64,000 bases of DNA from Diphasiastrum complanatum (GCA_029204225.1 MU831845.1:36755-100754), one strand, 5' to 3'; counted from the stretch's first letter, positions 46,645-58,650 are shown. Program-made: numbers and translations. Notes: a model not told the origin generated them from the letters alone.

Positions 46645-47604
46645 TTATTTATTAGGATCACAAAGATCTAACATCATGTTACTATGATCTAGAGACATAG
46701 ACTCATCCAAATTGGCAAGACTATGCATGCTATAATAACAAAGTGTTTGCATCATATCTTCATGCTTGTTTACCATGCTAATCTCAGATCCAATGAGGCT
46801 AAATACTTCATTATGGAGATAAGTGTCTTTAGAAGATGATTCACTTACTCTCAGAAAGACTTTACAATTTGCCTCAATACAAATTTTCAAACTATGAGTG
46901 AACCAAGGAAAACATATTTTGCTATCTTTTAAGGCATCACACTCAACTAGTATTGCCTTAATCCACCTTTGAGATACAAAAATCTCTTCAAAGCAAAATG
47001 GTTCTTCATAAGTTGACATGATAGCATAAATGAAACTATTTTCATTTTGGGATTGCTGCTCCTTATTCTTGATCAATTTATCTTGGATCATAACAATAAG
47101 TTTGAACTTATCTAAAGTTCCAAGCAAAATACTTTCCAAGGACATAAAATAAATCCAAGTTACTTTCATGAAAGTGACATCTATCTTTGCATCTTGAACC
47201 AAACAATGCACTTCCAAATGAAAAATTTCAAAAGATTTGACATGTGTTGTGATGGATTCTTGAAGACAAATCTTGCAAGTCCTTGTGAGACTCCAAGCCT
47301 CATTCACCTTTCCACAAAGGAAACACCTTTCCTTGGACTTGTCCTTCTTGTATTTGCATTTTGAACTTGAAGCTCCATCCTTCTCCTCAGCCCCCTTGCT
47401 TTGGTTCTTCTTGGATGGATTGGTCTTCTTTTTGTAGCATCTCGAGGAAAAATATCCTTCCTTGCCACAAAGGTTGCACTTAAGATCCTTTCTTTCCTTC
47501 AATAGGATGCCACCTATTGATGCTATGTGAATAAAAACATTTGATATGATTCTACAAATGTAATTTGTGACTCTCAAGAGACTAGATTTGAACATCTTCA
47601 ACAA
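46645..47604 (-). CDS. Mosaic ORF built from copia gag, integrase and RT scraps
   Basis: 319 codons without a stop. Residues 28-36 (ASIGGILLK) match the start of copia Gag, although the normal ATG is now ATA. Residues 43-56 are a zinc knuckle whose His is Tyr (CNLCGKEGYFSSRC), and 94-97 (CFLC) start a second knuckle. Residues 108-125 match the integrase zinc region (RTCKICLQES) and 141-168 the integrase core text (VTFMKVTWIYFMSLES). Residues 191-228 match the first part of RT (AIMSTYEEPFCFEE, RWIKAILVECDAL). The final 90 residues are unassigned. The pieces keep polyprotein order, yet protease DSGA, integrase DDE and YVDD are all absent. It may be a chance survivor of in-frame deletions or a maintained short Gag-like product. 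Confidence 0.65.
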   Translation of the reverse strand: MLKMFKSSLLRVTNYICRIISNVFIHIASIGGILLKERKDLKCNLCGKEGYFSSRCYKKKTNPSKKNQSKGAEEKDGASSSKCKYKKDKSKERCFLCGKVNEAWSLTRTCKICLQESITTHVKSFEIFHLEVHCLVQDAKIDVTFMKVTWIYFMSLESILLGTLDKFKLIVMIQDKLIKNKEQQSQNENSFIYAIMSTYEEPFCFEEIFVSQRWIKAILVECDALKDSKICFPWFTHSLKICIEANCKVFLRVSESSSKDTYLHNEVFSLIGSEISMVNKHEDMMQTLCYYSMHSLANLDESMSLDHSNMMLDLCDPNK

Positions 47605-47990
47605 TCTAGAAGGATCTACAAAAGATCTAACTCACAAACAAAAGAATCAATCTTCACACTAATGACTAGTCACTTGGAAACTTTTCTTTGATCACTAAGA
47701 CAAAAGCATACAATCTTTGAATCAAATCACAAAAGAAATTAGATCCACTCTCCTATTGGACTCATCAAATACCAATGACTCTTTCTTTTGAAAGTTGAAA
47801 TGGATATAAAAAATATTTGACACCTATATTTTCCTTTTCACTTGACTAGTTCTCTCAACACTTGAGATTCTTGAACAAAAAAAACACCAAAAAAGATTAC
47901 TCCTTTTCAAGTCAAAGTCCCAAAAAAAATGTCATCGTATTGCTAGTCACTAGTAAGGGAGATAGCTCTCTTACCTCCACACGTTGATCT

Positions 47991-48479
47991 GGAAAACAAA
48001 CAACACTCTCAAAAGGTATCATAAGTTGTATAGTTGATTTTGTTAATATAGAGATGTAGCAGTTCCAATTGCTCTACGTGTGTCCAATTTCTTAATGCTT
48101 TGTGTTGCTTACTTAATTCAATGGTAGATATACTTCCACTGTCATCTGACATTATCTACTATTCATAATTTAGCATCAAATTAGCAGTAGCTATCTGTAG
48201 CTCGGAGGACCACTGATGGCGAAATGAAGCAGTCACTTCCTCGGATAGATCGAGCCCATCTGAATTTCCATCTATGAAACATGATCAGCTTTGACTTCAA
48301 CGTGTTCAAAGTCTTCGACTTCCTCGACTTCCGAGATTTGCAATTGCATAAAAGCAGCCCGAAGGTCCGAAGTTAAAGGTTTAGCAGTAGTGCAGTCAAG
48401 GCTGTTGGGTGTTTTCCCATAGGATCAACACGCATGATATGATATGGAAATCTACAAAAACTACAAGCGCGTGTCGAAC
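47991..48479. other. Unassigned stretch
   Basis: No gene supported. GC content rises a little around 48190-48420 (several 'tcgac'/'cgaag' words), suggesting a different repeat source from the flanks. Confidence 0.35.
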
Positions 48480-48790
48480 CGATATCAAATAAATTTTACC
48501 TGTGCATCAACCATTTTATGCTTTGTATAGGTTGTTACACCTAGTACTGGAGGCCATTTACTCAAGTATCAAGTAAATGTCCCTCAAGGTCAGCTAACTA
48601 AAGTGATCCATTGTTAAAAGCTTCTATGACTTTGTAAGGTCCCATCCATCTAGTATGTAATTTCCCAAGAAACAACATGTGTCTGTTATCATATAGAAGC
48701 ATGTAGTCCCCTCGTTTGATTTTTATTGTTTTAATGGATTGGTCAAAAATTCTTTTCTTTTATTCTAAACTCGTTCAGTCTCGATTAATG
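48480..48790 (-). pseudogene. Ty3/gypsy integrase C-terminal fragment
   Basis: Minus strand reads IKRGDYMLLYDNRHMLFLGK, LHTRWMGPYKVIEAFNNGSL and LADLEGHLL before stops. This is the post-catalytic end of Ty3/gypsy integrase (GPY/F-type motif: RWMGPYKV). Nothing upstream of it was recognised. Confidence 0.8.
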
Positions 48791-49575
48791 AAAAACGACG
48801 ATCCTCCTCCTAAGCTCCAGTAAACTCCAGTAAACTCATCTAAATTGGCTTCTAGAACAAGTAATGTTTGAGTGGATCCTATCCATTAGTTTCTAAGTGA
48901 AAATATCTCCACTGTCAAAACAAATGTTAAAAAAAAATGGGCCTTAATGAGGTTATTTTTAAAGATGATACATGGTGCTTAATTAGTTTCGTCGTGCTGC
49001 TAACTATTGGGATTCGAGGCAATGTGCGTCGTATCAATGAGAAATGAGCAAAATACTCTGTACATGTAACTATGTCTATCATATTCAGACCATATTCGAA
49101 CAAATTGAAATCTAACTTACTTGATCATAGCTTTGAAGTCATTGGATCGAAAGACTTAATTCCATAGACATGCACAAATTCACTAAGTTATAGATTTAGA
49201 TTTTATGTGCGGAAGCGTAAAGCATGTAGGAACGGTGACCAAAACAACAAATTCGACTTATGCTATCATTCACACTAATAGTTTAATCTACAAATAATTT
49301 ATTTGCGAGCATGAATCTATTTGAACATGAATATAATAAGCATTCAATCAAATATACATGACTCAAATTATGGAATGAATATTAATTAGTCACGAATGAT
49401 AGTAGTTTAAATGCAGGCAGAGTCAGGTACTTTCTAAGACAATACTCTGTAGCAATAGAGAGAAAGAACAAAACAATTGCGCTCTAGATGTGTAGGAATT
49501 TGGTGGGCCTTCAACGAATACAACTTAACCTTTTTGGTTCAGAGATTGCACTGTGATGCAACTTAACCTTTCTGG
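48791..49575. other. Unassigned AT-rich DNA
   Basis: No gene supported. Near 49520-49580 a 45-bp unit ('caacttaacctttctggttcagaggttgca') is duplicated side by side, just before the larger duplication. Confidence 0.4.
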
Positions 49576-50040
49576 TTCAGAGGTTGCACCAAAATCATGG
49601 GGCCTTTTGCCCCTTCCATAAGCCGCCTTCCGGGATCCCGTCCCCGGATGCCTAGCCTCCCACAAATCCAAGTGCCCCCCCTTACCTACAAAGGAGCTGG
49701 TACCAGGGGACATTAAACACTTAGACATTTACCACTTATATCCACTTTGAACAAAGTCCCACTTCTACTTATGGGATTTCTTTGAGTGTGGGCTGTGGCT
49801 CCATTTTGTCAAAGGTTGCACCAGAATCATGGAGCCTTTTGTGCCTTCTGTGAGCCGCATTCTAGGATCCCGTCCCCGAACGCCTAGCCACCCACGAATC
49901 CATGTGCTCCCCCTTAACCGCAAAGGGGCTAGTACCAAGGGACATTAAACACTTAGACATTTACCACTTATATCCACTTTGAACAAAGTCTTACATCTAC
50001 TTATGGGATTTCTTTGAGCGTGGGTTGTGGCTCCACTTTG
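49576..50040. repeat. 232-bp tandem duplication
   Basis: Two adjacent copies (about 49581-49812 and 49813-50040) of a unit starting AGGTTGCACCA and containing GGATCCCGTCCCCG, ATTAAACACTTAGACATTTA and TTATGGGATTTCTTTGAG. The copies differ at scattered positions, about 10% in the first half and less in the second. It is GC-richer than its surroundings. No coding potential or known RNA structure was recognised. Confidence 0.85.
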
Positions 50041-50540
50041 TCATTCCAATAGGATGTTCAATTACTTATTGTCTAAATCAACAATTCAACTATATCATTT
50101 TTGGTAGTAACCTTACAACTGATAAGTTGATGAGTATTTGTATAGATGTCTACCTAATTAAAAAAATAGTTAATCTATACATTACAAATTAGATTAATCC
50201 ACTATGTGTTGTTGTCAGTTGCTTTCAGACAATATATGAGTCCGTTGGAGATCTTGTCCGGTCATGACGATGGTACAATTGAGATGCCTTTTGATCTAAT
50301 CAACTTGAGATTGACATGTGACCAACTCATGAGCTCAAATTAGTCAAAGTCATCGAAATGTTCGAGGTGGCCAAATAGAAGATGTTTGAGGTGGCAGACT
50401 TTCGACGTGGCAGAATGGTTGAGTGGTCGAAAGTTAAAGCCGTCGAAATGTTTGATGTGGTGAATGCCGAATAGTTGAGGTGGTCAAGACAAATTATAAA
50501 GTCGATCTTCTAGTGTCGACATTGTTTGCCCAATTTGCAT
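50041..50540. other. Unassigned DNA with GTCGA-rich repeats
   Basis: No gene supported. 50350-50520 contains a cluster of imperfect 'gtcgaaatgttcgaggtggc' words. Borders copia J on its right. Confidence 0.35.
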
Positions 50541-51840
50541 CTGTATGTCCATGAAGTGTATGGATATTGGATGAATCATCATCACCATAGCAGATGCAGA
50601 GGTCAATAGTACCTCGTACATATCTGATTACTCTGAAAAGAGTTTCTAGAGGATCATACCAGGGTTGGTCATGTATTGGCTCAAGGAACTGATGGCATAC
50701 GCAAGATCTGGCCTGGTAGAGATCATTGCATACAACAAGGATCCAATAATTGATTGATATGGGTATCCCATCACTTCGGCCTTCTTCTCATTGGTCTGAG
50801 GGCATTATTTCTTGGATCATTTAAGACCTGGATCCATGATATTATGTACAAACTTGCAATTCATAAAATTAAATTTCATCAACAAATTATGCAAGTACCT
50901 TTGTTGGGTAATATAGAGAAGTCTTTGGTTTCTATCTTTGTAAATCTGAATCCAGATATAGTAATGTGCTTTTCCAAGATCTATCATCTCGAATTCTTGG
51001 GATGGCATTTTCTTGGTATCCTTTGATAGTATGATATTGTTGTTGAACAAGAACATATCATCCACGTAGAATGTGATGATGACAAAGAATTGATCTATAG
51101 CTTTGAAATATACATTGCAGCTTGCAGAGCTAGGTTTGAATCCATGACCGATTAAGAATGTGTTGAGTCGATGGAACCACGATTGCTTCAAACCGTACAA
51201 AGTTCTAAGGAGTTTGCATACCTGATCTTCTCGACCATTGAGGATGTAGCCTTCTAGCTGGATCATATAGATATCCTCCTCGATAACTCCATTGAGGAGT
51301 GTTGTGTGTACATCCATCTGGTGTACCTCAAGATTCGTTGCAGCAGCATACAAAAGTAGTAGTCGAATAGAGGTGTGCTTGACAAATGGGCTAAAAGTTT
51401 CAAAGTAGTCGATATTGGGAATTTGTGAGAATCCTCTTGCCATGAGTCAAGCTTTCCTTCTATTGATACTGCCATTTGCATTATATTTGATCTTGAATAT
51501 CCATTTGTAGTCGATTACTTTTTTGTCTGTTGGTAGCTTGGTAACAGTCCAACAATGAGTTGTACTCCTTATTTATTGCTTCTTTTTAGAGATTCGAATC
51601 TACCTATGAGATAGCTTCCTCAATTGTGGTTGGATCCTGAATAGAATAGTGAGCGAACTCATCAATGTATCGGACAAGCGGAGTTTGAGTTTGAGTTGAT
51701 CTTCTGGTTGAGGTTTTTGGCTGCAAAACTCGACTCTGTGTTGGTTGATTCGGTTGCTCCTGAGTTGCAGCTTCTTCTTCTTCTTCTTTCGGGTTTGACT
51801 GTACATGGTGACTATTGGAAGGAATAGAAATTGTCGCACA
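50541..51840 (-). pseudogene. Copia element J, RT fragment
   Basis: Minus-strand RT of the E/M type. A linker with stops (51839-51600), then text CKWIFKIKYNANGSI, MARGFSQIPNIDYFETFSPF, EVHQMDVHTTLLNGVIEED, LYGLKQSWFHRLNTFL, ITFYVDDMFLFNNN (YVDD intact) and QQRYLHNLLMKFNF down to 50817. Decayed sequence matching the RT/RNase H connection (GSLLYAM-, TRPDL-like) follows to about 50600. No gag, integrase or LTR is attached. Its family differs from A-I except E. Confidence 0.88.
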
Positions 51841-52080
51841 ACTACCCTGATGTGGTGAAGCTCTAGTTAGATAAAATGAGAATAAAGTGATTTCTCAAGT
51901 GAAGAGAGCAATATATTACGTTTCAACAAGCAATGAATGATGTAGTGTCGGAGGAATATGAGGAGCGATACCATCTATTTGGGGGTAGTATTAGATTGAT
52001 GACAATATTAGTCAATTTGGTAGGACAATTTTGGAATAGAGTCTCAATAATAGTTATATTGAGTTTTTAAAAGTTCCACA
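51841..52080. other. Spacer between copia J and gypsy K
   Basis: Short AT-rich spacer, nothing recognised. Confidence 0.3.
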
Positions 52081-52862
52081 AAATCTCACTCCAAATGGAA
52101 AAAAAAACTTGCCTCAGAAAGCTCACTAATGTCCTTCCCCATGACATACAAAGCTCACTAAAAGTCCTTCTCTGTGATATAGAAGGATTACTTCACCTTG
52201 CCATTCATAAAAGGTACATTGAATCAATTAGCTAGATCAAAGGCCTATAACATCTTGGGTGGATTCAGCAACTACAACCAAGTGAAAGATCCACATAAGA
52301 TAATATTTTCCACTAAATAAAAAACTTATGCATATGAACTAATATCCTTGGACTTTTCAATGCCCCAAGTATCTTCCATGAGTCATGCAAATGGTATTCA
52401 AAGAATATCTAGAGAATTTTTTAGAGAGTTTTTTGGATGATCTTTGTATACATGGACTTGATGATGATCACCTTTCTCACCTAAAGAAAGCTTTTTCATA
52501 AAGTTGCAGACCTTAAATATTCTTAAAAAGTATATTATTGGAGTGGTATTGACTTAACCTAGCGAGTACAAAAAAAATTATCCTATAAGATTTGTCAGTC
52601 GACAACTCAACCAAGTTGAGATTATTCCATGACTAAATGAGAACCCTTAGCAATTGTGTTTTTTATGAAGAATTTTTTTCATTATTTAATGGCTATGCAT
52701 TTTAAATTCTACATAGATCACCAACCCTTATTATACTTGGTGAACAAAACTTGCAATACATGGAGAATTCAAAGGTATTTATTACTCTTGCAAGAAATTA
52801 ATTTATCAGAACTTGCTAAATTGGTAACACCTCAAATTTTTGGTTCGTTCTTAGTTTCTTAA
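52081..52862 (+). pseudogene. Ty3/gypsy element K, RT-RNase H remnant
   Basis: Heavily decayed. Across shifting frames the plus strand reads ILGGFSNYNQVK (RT palm), LGLFNAPSIFHESCKWYSKN-like text, FLDDLCIHGLDDDHLSHLKK (catalytic FLDD), a stop-ridden gap, then RNase H HYLMAMHFKFYIDHQPLLYL at 52674. No LTR recognised. It is older than the gypsy piece at 6738-8284. Confidence 0.75.
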
Positions 52863-55800
52863 CCTCACACATAGTATTTTGAAACCTCTTGGAAGAGATT
52901 TGAAGCATAAGATCCAACCAAGAGCTACAAGATTCATCCGACTACTATCCAAAAACTTCGTAATAATAATTAAATGAGATGAATGCTTGGATCCAAATTT
53001 AATACCATGTGAAAATGTATGTTCTGAGGATCATAAAATAATCACAATTATCAATCAAGCATTGGAGATTGCACTAGATAACAAAAATATCAAAACTAGT
53101 CTTAGATTTTCAAGATAATTTCACTTGTTCGCAAAGGCTCCTAAAATTTAATGATTACAAAGAAAAGTACATTCATGAGGACCTAAAAAATGTGTGAGAA
53201 AGTAAAGTATTCTACTAACTTTCAATTAATTACGCATACACGAAGAATCAAGTTTAGAATGAATGCTACAATTCTACCTTGAATTCCAATGTCACCAATG
53301 TCCCTTGCACGATTGTTTATCTCAAAAGCTAATTACAATGCATTCTCATCAAAGATAAGAGAGAGCTTAGATATGAGGATTAGGGTTTACATTGCATGAT
53401 TTCTAGATCTAAAACTAACATCTAAAATTTTAACCAAGGGCGAATGTGTTAACAAATCTAACCACGTGTTAGCCATGGGCTACATGAGTTAAACTCTAGT
53501 AGACTGCAAGATCTTGTGATTTATTTATATGCTCATAAAAATAAGATAGTTTTAGATACTAAGTTTTTGTTAGATTTTGAGTTTAGATTGGATGAGGAGG
53601 AGGACAAATTTTCATTTTATTCTTAATAAGCTAAACATTTTAAGCTTCTATTCTTTGGTGTTGATTTAATATTAAAAGTATACCACATTTGAGCATATAG
53701 ATTTATTGTTTTGTGGTTTTAGCTCGAACATGTATAGCCTTGCATATTCTCTAATCTTGATGAACAAACTTTGTCTCATTTGTTCTTTGATTGTAGTAAT
53801 GCAACTTATTACACAACTTGACAACTTATCTCTTTCCATTCATACCATTTATTTGTTTTTGCTAACATTGTATTGCTTGATGGGACATGTCATGAAAAAG
53901 CTCAAACTTATGCTTATGTACAAATTGAAAATGTTATGGTTGCTTTATATCAAATGTAGTCAATTTTTGTTTGAGAGGTTCACTGTCATTCTCTCATTTT
54001 TTGCTACTTACTATAATTTCTACTTTATATGAAAAAGCTTTTCTATTTTTCTTGTTTATACCTATTCTAATTGGCTATATCTAGAAAAAAAAATTGTGAT
54101 AAAAAAGGTGAATGCACAGTACATAATACATAAGAATAGAGTCCAAAAGTAATACCAACTCATGAAATTTCATGAAGGTTGGAAGTTTACAATAGAAAAA
54201 GTGTACTAGACATGGAAATGTTGTCCACTAGTTCACATCTTATTTTTCCATCTCACTGAGGTATTGAGTTTCATTTAAAACTTGCAGACTATAATCACCA
54301 AGCAAAGAAGAGCTTTCATGATTCATGATGACAATATCATATACTCCATCATAATGTGATAAAATATTAGATGAATGGTTTTGTCCTAGTAGATCTTAAT
54401 TACCTCATGGACCATACGATAGGGAAGGAACTTGTGGGAAGAATCATCTAGTGTGAGGCAAGTGACTTGTAGTATTGGGTCTAAAATGAATTATATGTAA
54501 AAATATTGAAACAAATGTTTGGCATTGTAAAATTGGACATTAGATTTTTTTTTCAACATAGCAAATCATTTTGAGTAATGCATGAAATGAAATTTATGTA
54601 CTATTCTTCTTGGTATTATCATTTGAGAAATTAAAAAATTGAAGAAAGTTTGCCATTGTTGCAAATTTATTTAAGTTCATATTCCAATGTGTGAATATGT
54701 TCTTCTCATGGATAAGATGGTGTTATGAGTTTCATATGGAATTTGAAAGTAATCACAATAAGTTCAAAGTACAAACACATGATAGTTCATGTCATGATTG
54801 TTGAATTTTGAAAGTATACAAGAGAATAAAAGTACTGTATGAAAATTGGCCTAGAAATTAGCATCTCCTTGCTTCACCTTGATTTGTGGAGGTCAAGTAT
54901 GCTTGCATATATGAGAAGGAACTTTATGGATACAATTGATGTATGAAGTCATGATTTCTAAGCATCAAAATCATGTCTCCTTTTATAATACAATTTAATA
55001 GAGCAATGGATGGTGTCCTTTTCACCCATGTTTGGACCTTTGCGACAGACCTCTGCACTTAAGAAGTGCTCCATGGTATTGGAAAGGCCTATTTCATTGT
55101 AGATGTACATAAAATAGTACTAGTACAATCTACTACTTCCTATTTGTGATAGAAATAAGTGTACTTCATTGGTGGACCTTGATGAATCAAGTACCTTTTC
55201 AAAAAAAAAAAAACAAGGTGTCTTTTATCTAAATTAAATGGCTCTTTGGAAATTTAAGAAGATTGTACTTGATCCTCAAATGCATCAACAGAGGTAAAAT
55301 TTTACTTAGTACATTAAACCACAAGATTTTCCAATAGATTGCATGTAGAAAAGCCTTGGTTTGCTACTCTTTACATCTAGAATTTTTTGGTGTAGTAAGT
55401 ACAATAAAAGATCTTGGGCATCCTTGATTTTTTTTTTTGAACCAACACACCATGTCATTGACGTTATACTATCATTTTAATGCTTATATAAATATTAAGT
55501 TGAACTAAAATTTGGAGCACATTGCTCCAAACATGTCAATAGAGCAACATGTGTGAGTTTTGTAGCAGTACTAAGTAATCTCTTAGCAAAATAGAAATGA
55601 CACCTTTATTATGATGAGAAGAAATAATAGTATTGTATTTTTAGTGCACCTAATATTATTATTGTTGTAATTCCTCTACCCATCATAAGTATATTTTAGT
55701 TGCCACTTTTATGAAAGCTTTCCTTCTAGAAACATAGTGGCATAATCACATTTGCCAACCCACCAAGCATCATACATGTAGAACATCAAATTTAGTGGGT

Positions 55801-56908
55801 ACATTTCTTGCATTATATCACCGCGGCACATCTCAATGTCGATTGTGTGGAAGAAGGTGACATGATTTTAAATGAAAGTCTTTGTGGTTTGCAATGTTGT
55901 GCAATGGTTATGCACAATCATAAAAAAATTTGAATAGACATGCATTTAGAAACAATCACATTTATCCTATGGAGGTCGTGCAAGATGCTTTATCTCCCTA
56001 TAATTGTTATGGACATATACTTCATGTAAAGGTACACATTATGCCATCTTACTAATACATTGTGTTGTCATAGGCAATATTTTCTCTCTATGGTGCAAAG
56101 ACATGAATTTAAATCAAATAATCAAATCATAAATGGGACATGTCATAAACATTTGTGAATGGGTGAATATGTTCATCACTTTAAACATAATATCTTTGGA
56201 TAACTGCCAAGATTTATATAAATTGTAAAATAAAATGCCCATTAAAAAAAAAAAGAGCGTAGTAATCATGTGACATGTTGTATAGCAATTGTGAATCATG
56301 TCAGAAGTTGTATACCATCTTTTCTTCTTTCCCTCGAAACTTACCTTGACCATTAACTTTACGCAAATGTATAAAAAAGAATGACAAAACTATAGTTTCT
56401 TCAGCCTGTGCAATAACAAATAGAGCTAAGAGACACTTTTATATATCCAAAATTTTGAAAGAAGTATAACTCTAACAACCAACCACCAATAATATAAAAA
56501 AGTGCTTTAGTATAGTTATGAAGGCATTAAGCAATACTATAAGAATAGTGGGATGATTTTAGCACGGAAGCACCACTCAGATTTCTAAAAGACATCTATC
56601 TAGTGACAGGTGTAGCAGTCATAGAATATGCATTGTAGGTTCTCTTCTTCCATGTAAGTTGTAGTGCAAATAGCTTATGCCAAGTCTTTGTATTATTCTT
56701 TGACTAGTAGTTCTTGCTACATTATTATTTGAGCAAAATTATTTATTTGCCTAATTCAATTTGTCTAGAGTGCTTAGAATATTCCTAGCTTCTAAGGAAG
56801 TTCAAGCGCTTCGAATATGACTAATTTGACTGCTTATCTCTTATATTTAGAGTGATAAAGGCAAAGGCCTTTCCATCCTTCTAGTTCCATTCATAATGGC
56901 CGTCGAAT
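52863..56908. other. About 4 kb of decayed AT-rich DNA
   Basis: No intact gene. Short hydrophobic ORFs (such as 53706-54032 plus and 56353-56114 minus) are what AT-rich sequence gives by chance. The only recognisable relic is at 53740-54060. Several A-runs occur (55200-55212, 56244-56254). Confidence 0.5.
53740..54095 (+). pseudogene. Possible LINE remnant (RT zinc-binding domain)
   Basis: One frame reads NLDEQTLSHLFFDCSNATYY, matching the end of the zf-RVT domain found at the C terminus of plant LINE and related RT proteins (pattern E-T-L-x-H-L-F-F-x-C). It is followed by decayed sequence and an A-rich tract at 54085-54095. No RT domain is attached, so this could also be a host paralogue of that domain. 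Confidence 0.4.
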
Positions 56909-57420
56909 CTACAATAGAGTTAACCTCAGCTCTTCAACTAGTTTTAGAATAGACTTTGAGAATACTCCAAGTGAAGTCCTATGCTTCATAAACAAGTCTA
57001 TTCCCAATGCTTTGGTGAAGATATCAGCTACACCTTCCCTTGAGGAAACATGTTGAAGCTCCACCTCCTTTGCCATGACTTGCTCCCTCACAAAGTGATA
57101 TGCCACCTTAATATGCTTGCTCCTAGCATGAAATATAGGATTACTTGCCAACTTCTGGGCTAATAGGTTGTCAAAAAAGATGATTGGGCTCTCTAAAAAA
57201 TCAAGCAAGTGAAGATCCTTGATCATCCTCTTGATCCATACCATCTCTTTTGTGCAATGAGTAAGCGCTTTGTACTTGGCCTCATTAGATGACAATGAGA
57301 TACTGGCTTGTTTCTTTGACATCCATGATATAGCTCCATCACCTAAGAAAATAAAATCCGCACTTTATACTCACCACCATTGTCACTCCATAAGCACTTG
57401 ATCTTTGTGGAAAATTGGTT
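56909..57420 (-). pseudogene. Copia L integrase scrap fused to RNase H
   Basis: Reads NQFSTKIKCLWSDNGGEY, then a deletion junction near 57357, then IFLGDGAISWMSKKQASISL, SSNEAKYKAL, HARSKHIKVAYHFVREQ and GVADIFTKALGIDLFMKHRT. Unlike B it keeps the ADIFTKAL motif, which lets one recognise the deletion in B. Confidence 0.88.
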
Positions 57421-57425
57421 CTCCC
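57421..57425 (+). repeat. Target duplication CTCCC beside the solo LTR
   Basis: CTCCC occurs at 57421-57425 and again at 58120-58124, immediately flanking the LTR, as expected for a copia insertion later reduced to one LTR. Confidence 0.85.
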
Positions 57426-58119
57426 TGTGAAAGTACTATACTTTAGGACCATAAATGGATCTACAAAATATCCACAAGAGTGATTGGATGCTTGCTTGAC
57501 AATCTATCAAAAAACTAGTCATCAAAAAGTTGATCTAGATTGGCAATTTGACAAACAACAAGCATTAACAATCAAAAGCATTGATCAACATTGAAATCCG
57601 AGCCCACACGTGTGTACTATAGGCTTTAGTACAGCCTTCAACCTGAGAAACAAGTAGAAATTGATTTGGTTTCATTTGGATCACAAAAACTCAATGTACA
57701 TAGTGAACTAGCTTGAGATTGCCAATGAGCTCCAAAAATTTTCTATCTTCTCACTATGGAGAGAGGGAATACATAGCAAATTCGACTTCCTTCTTGAAGT
57801 TAGGTGGATTTCCAGCATGTAATAAGGAAGTTAACTCACTCTCCTTGATCTAAAATGAAACCCTAGTCTATTTCCTAGAGTTATGCTTGGTAGGTAGCTA
57901 GTTGGTCAAATTTTCACCTAGGTGTAGGTCCTATGAAGTAGGGATGGCCAGCAAATAGACATGACCAACTCTCTTGACTTGACCTAACCTACATTAGGAT
58001 GGGTTTCCCATGTGGCATCATGGCCTCACATGTGTGGGACCCATTTGTGTACACAATTTACACTATTCTACATGGTTTTTGATCAAGCTAGATTTGGCAA
58101 TTTTTGACAATTCTTCACA
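57426..58119 (-). repeat. Solo LTR of the H family
   Basis: 694 bp with TG...CA ends, minus-strand start TGTGAAGAATTGTC, related along its length to the H LTR at 44985-45651. Carries CACACGTGTG at 57605-57614. No internal sequence or second LTR remains, so LTR-LTR recombination removed the body. Confidence 0.9.
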
Positions 58120-58124
58120 CTCCC

Positions 58125-58650
58125 TTGAATTATTGAACTTCACAAAGACATCATACACTTCATCTTTGCGCTTTAGTAGATAGATCCAACAAAATATACT
58201 AAAATCATCAATGAAAGTTACATACATCTTAGCTCCATATTGCTGATTGTAGTAATTTTATGAATATCTGAATGTACAGAAAAGGCTTTGTAGATCTAGA
58301 TGTAGATCTAGTATAAGGTAGTCTATGTGACATTGACAAAGCACAAGACTCGCAAACATGATGCAAGATGCTATTTAAGGAACTTGGAAGTCCAATCACA
58401 ACTTGCTTCCTAGCCATTACCTCACATTACTTGAAATTGAGTTGCCCCATCCTTTTATGCCAAACCTCTTGAATAGATATTTGCTCTCTTGCAACACATG
58501 CATCCAACTTGGTTAGCAATAACACAAGCATCTATTTTGAACAATTTCCTTGTCTTTTACCTTTTGCAATCAAGATATCCTTCCTTTTGATTATACAAGC
58601 ACCTCCATCAAACTCCACTTTAAGATCTTTACTTAGCAATTGACTCAAAC
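58125..58650 (-). pseudogene. Copia L GAG-pre-integrase and integrase start
   Basis: Minus strand: QLLSKDLKVEFDGG, CVAREQISIQEVWHKRMGQL (last zinc His lost: GHL is GQL), MARKQVVIGLPSS, CESCALSMSHRLPYTRSTSR, then the core text with stops and KDEVYDVFVKFNNS running into the solo LTR. Closely related to element A. Confidence 0.85.

Larger units (their letters stand above)
45660..47990 (-). mobile_element. Compact non-autonomous copia I, minus strand
   Basis: Minus-strand element with a 3' LTR (about 45660-46326, starting TGTGAAAAGTGC after a GAGGAGGAG polypurine tract), a short non-coding stretch, one 319-codon mosaic ORF and a leader to about 47990. No primer site or 5' LTR was found. It lacks protease, most of integrase, the RT palm and RNase H, so it could move only with help. 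Confidence 0.7.
56909..58650 (-). mobile_element. Copia element L, deleted and split by a solo LTR
   Basis: Minus-strand copia of the A/B family. Order on the minus strand is GAG-pre-integrase and integrase start (58640-58125), solo LTR insertion, integrase core scrap (57420-57360), then directly RNase H (57355-56909). Integrase C terminus, all of RT and the start of RNase H are deleted. A GTTGAAGAGCTGAG tract near 56940 resembles the end of element B internal sequence, but no LTR follows. Confidence 0.85.

Noticed and set aside
49525-49728. 67-codon minus-strand ORF over the tandem duplication
   Set aside because: The second copy of the unit does not keep this frame open in an equivalent way, so it is not constrained.
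53706-54032. 108-codon hydrophobic ORF resembling a membrane protein
   Set aside because: Another frame of the same DNA reads as a zf-RVT relic, and AT-rich DNA gives Leu/Ile/Phe-rich frames by chance.
55540-55640. Possible copia RNase H trace on the minus strand
   Set aside because: Only a short, weak similarity (FAKRLLS-like) with no flanking domain; not enough to call.
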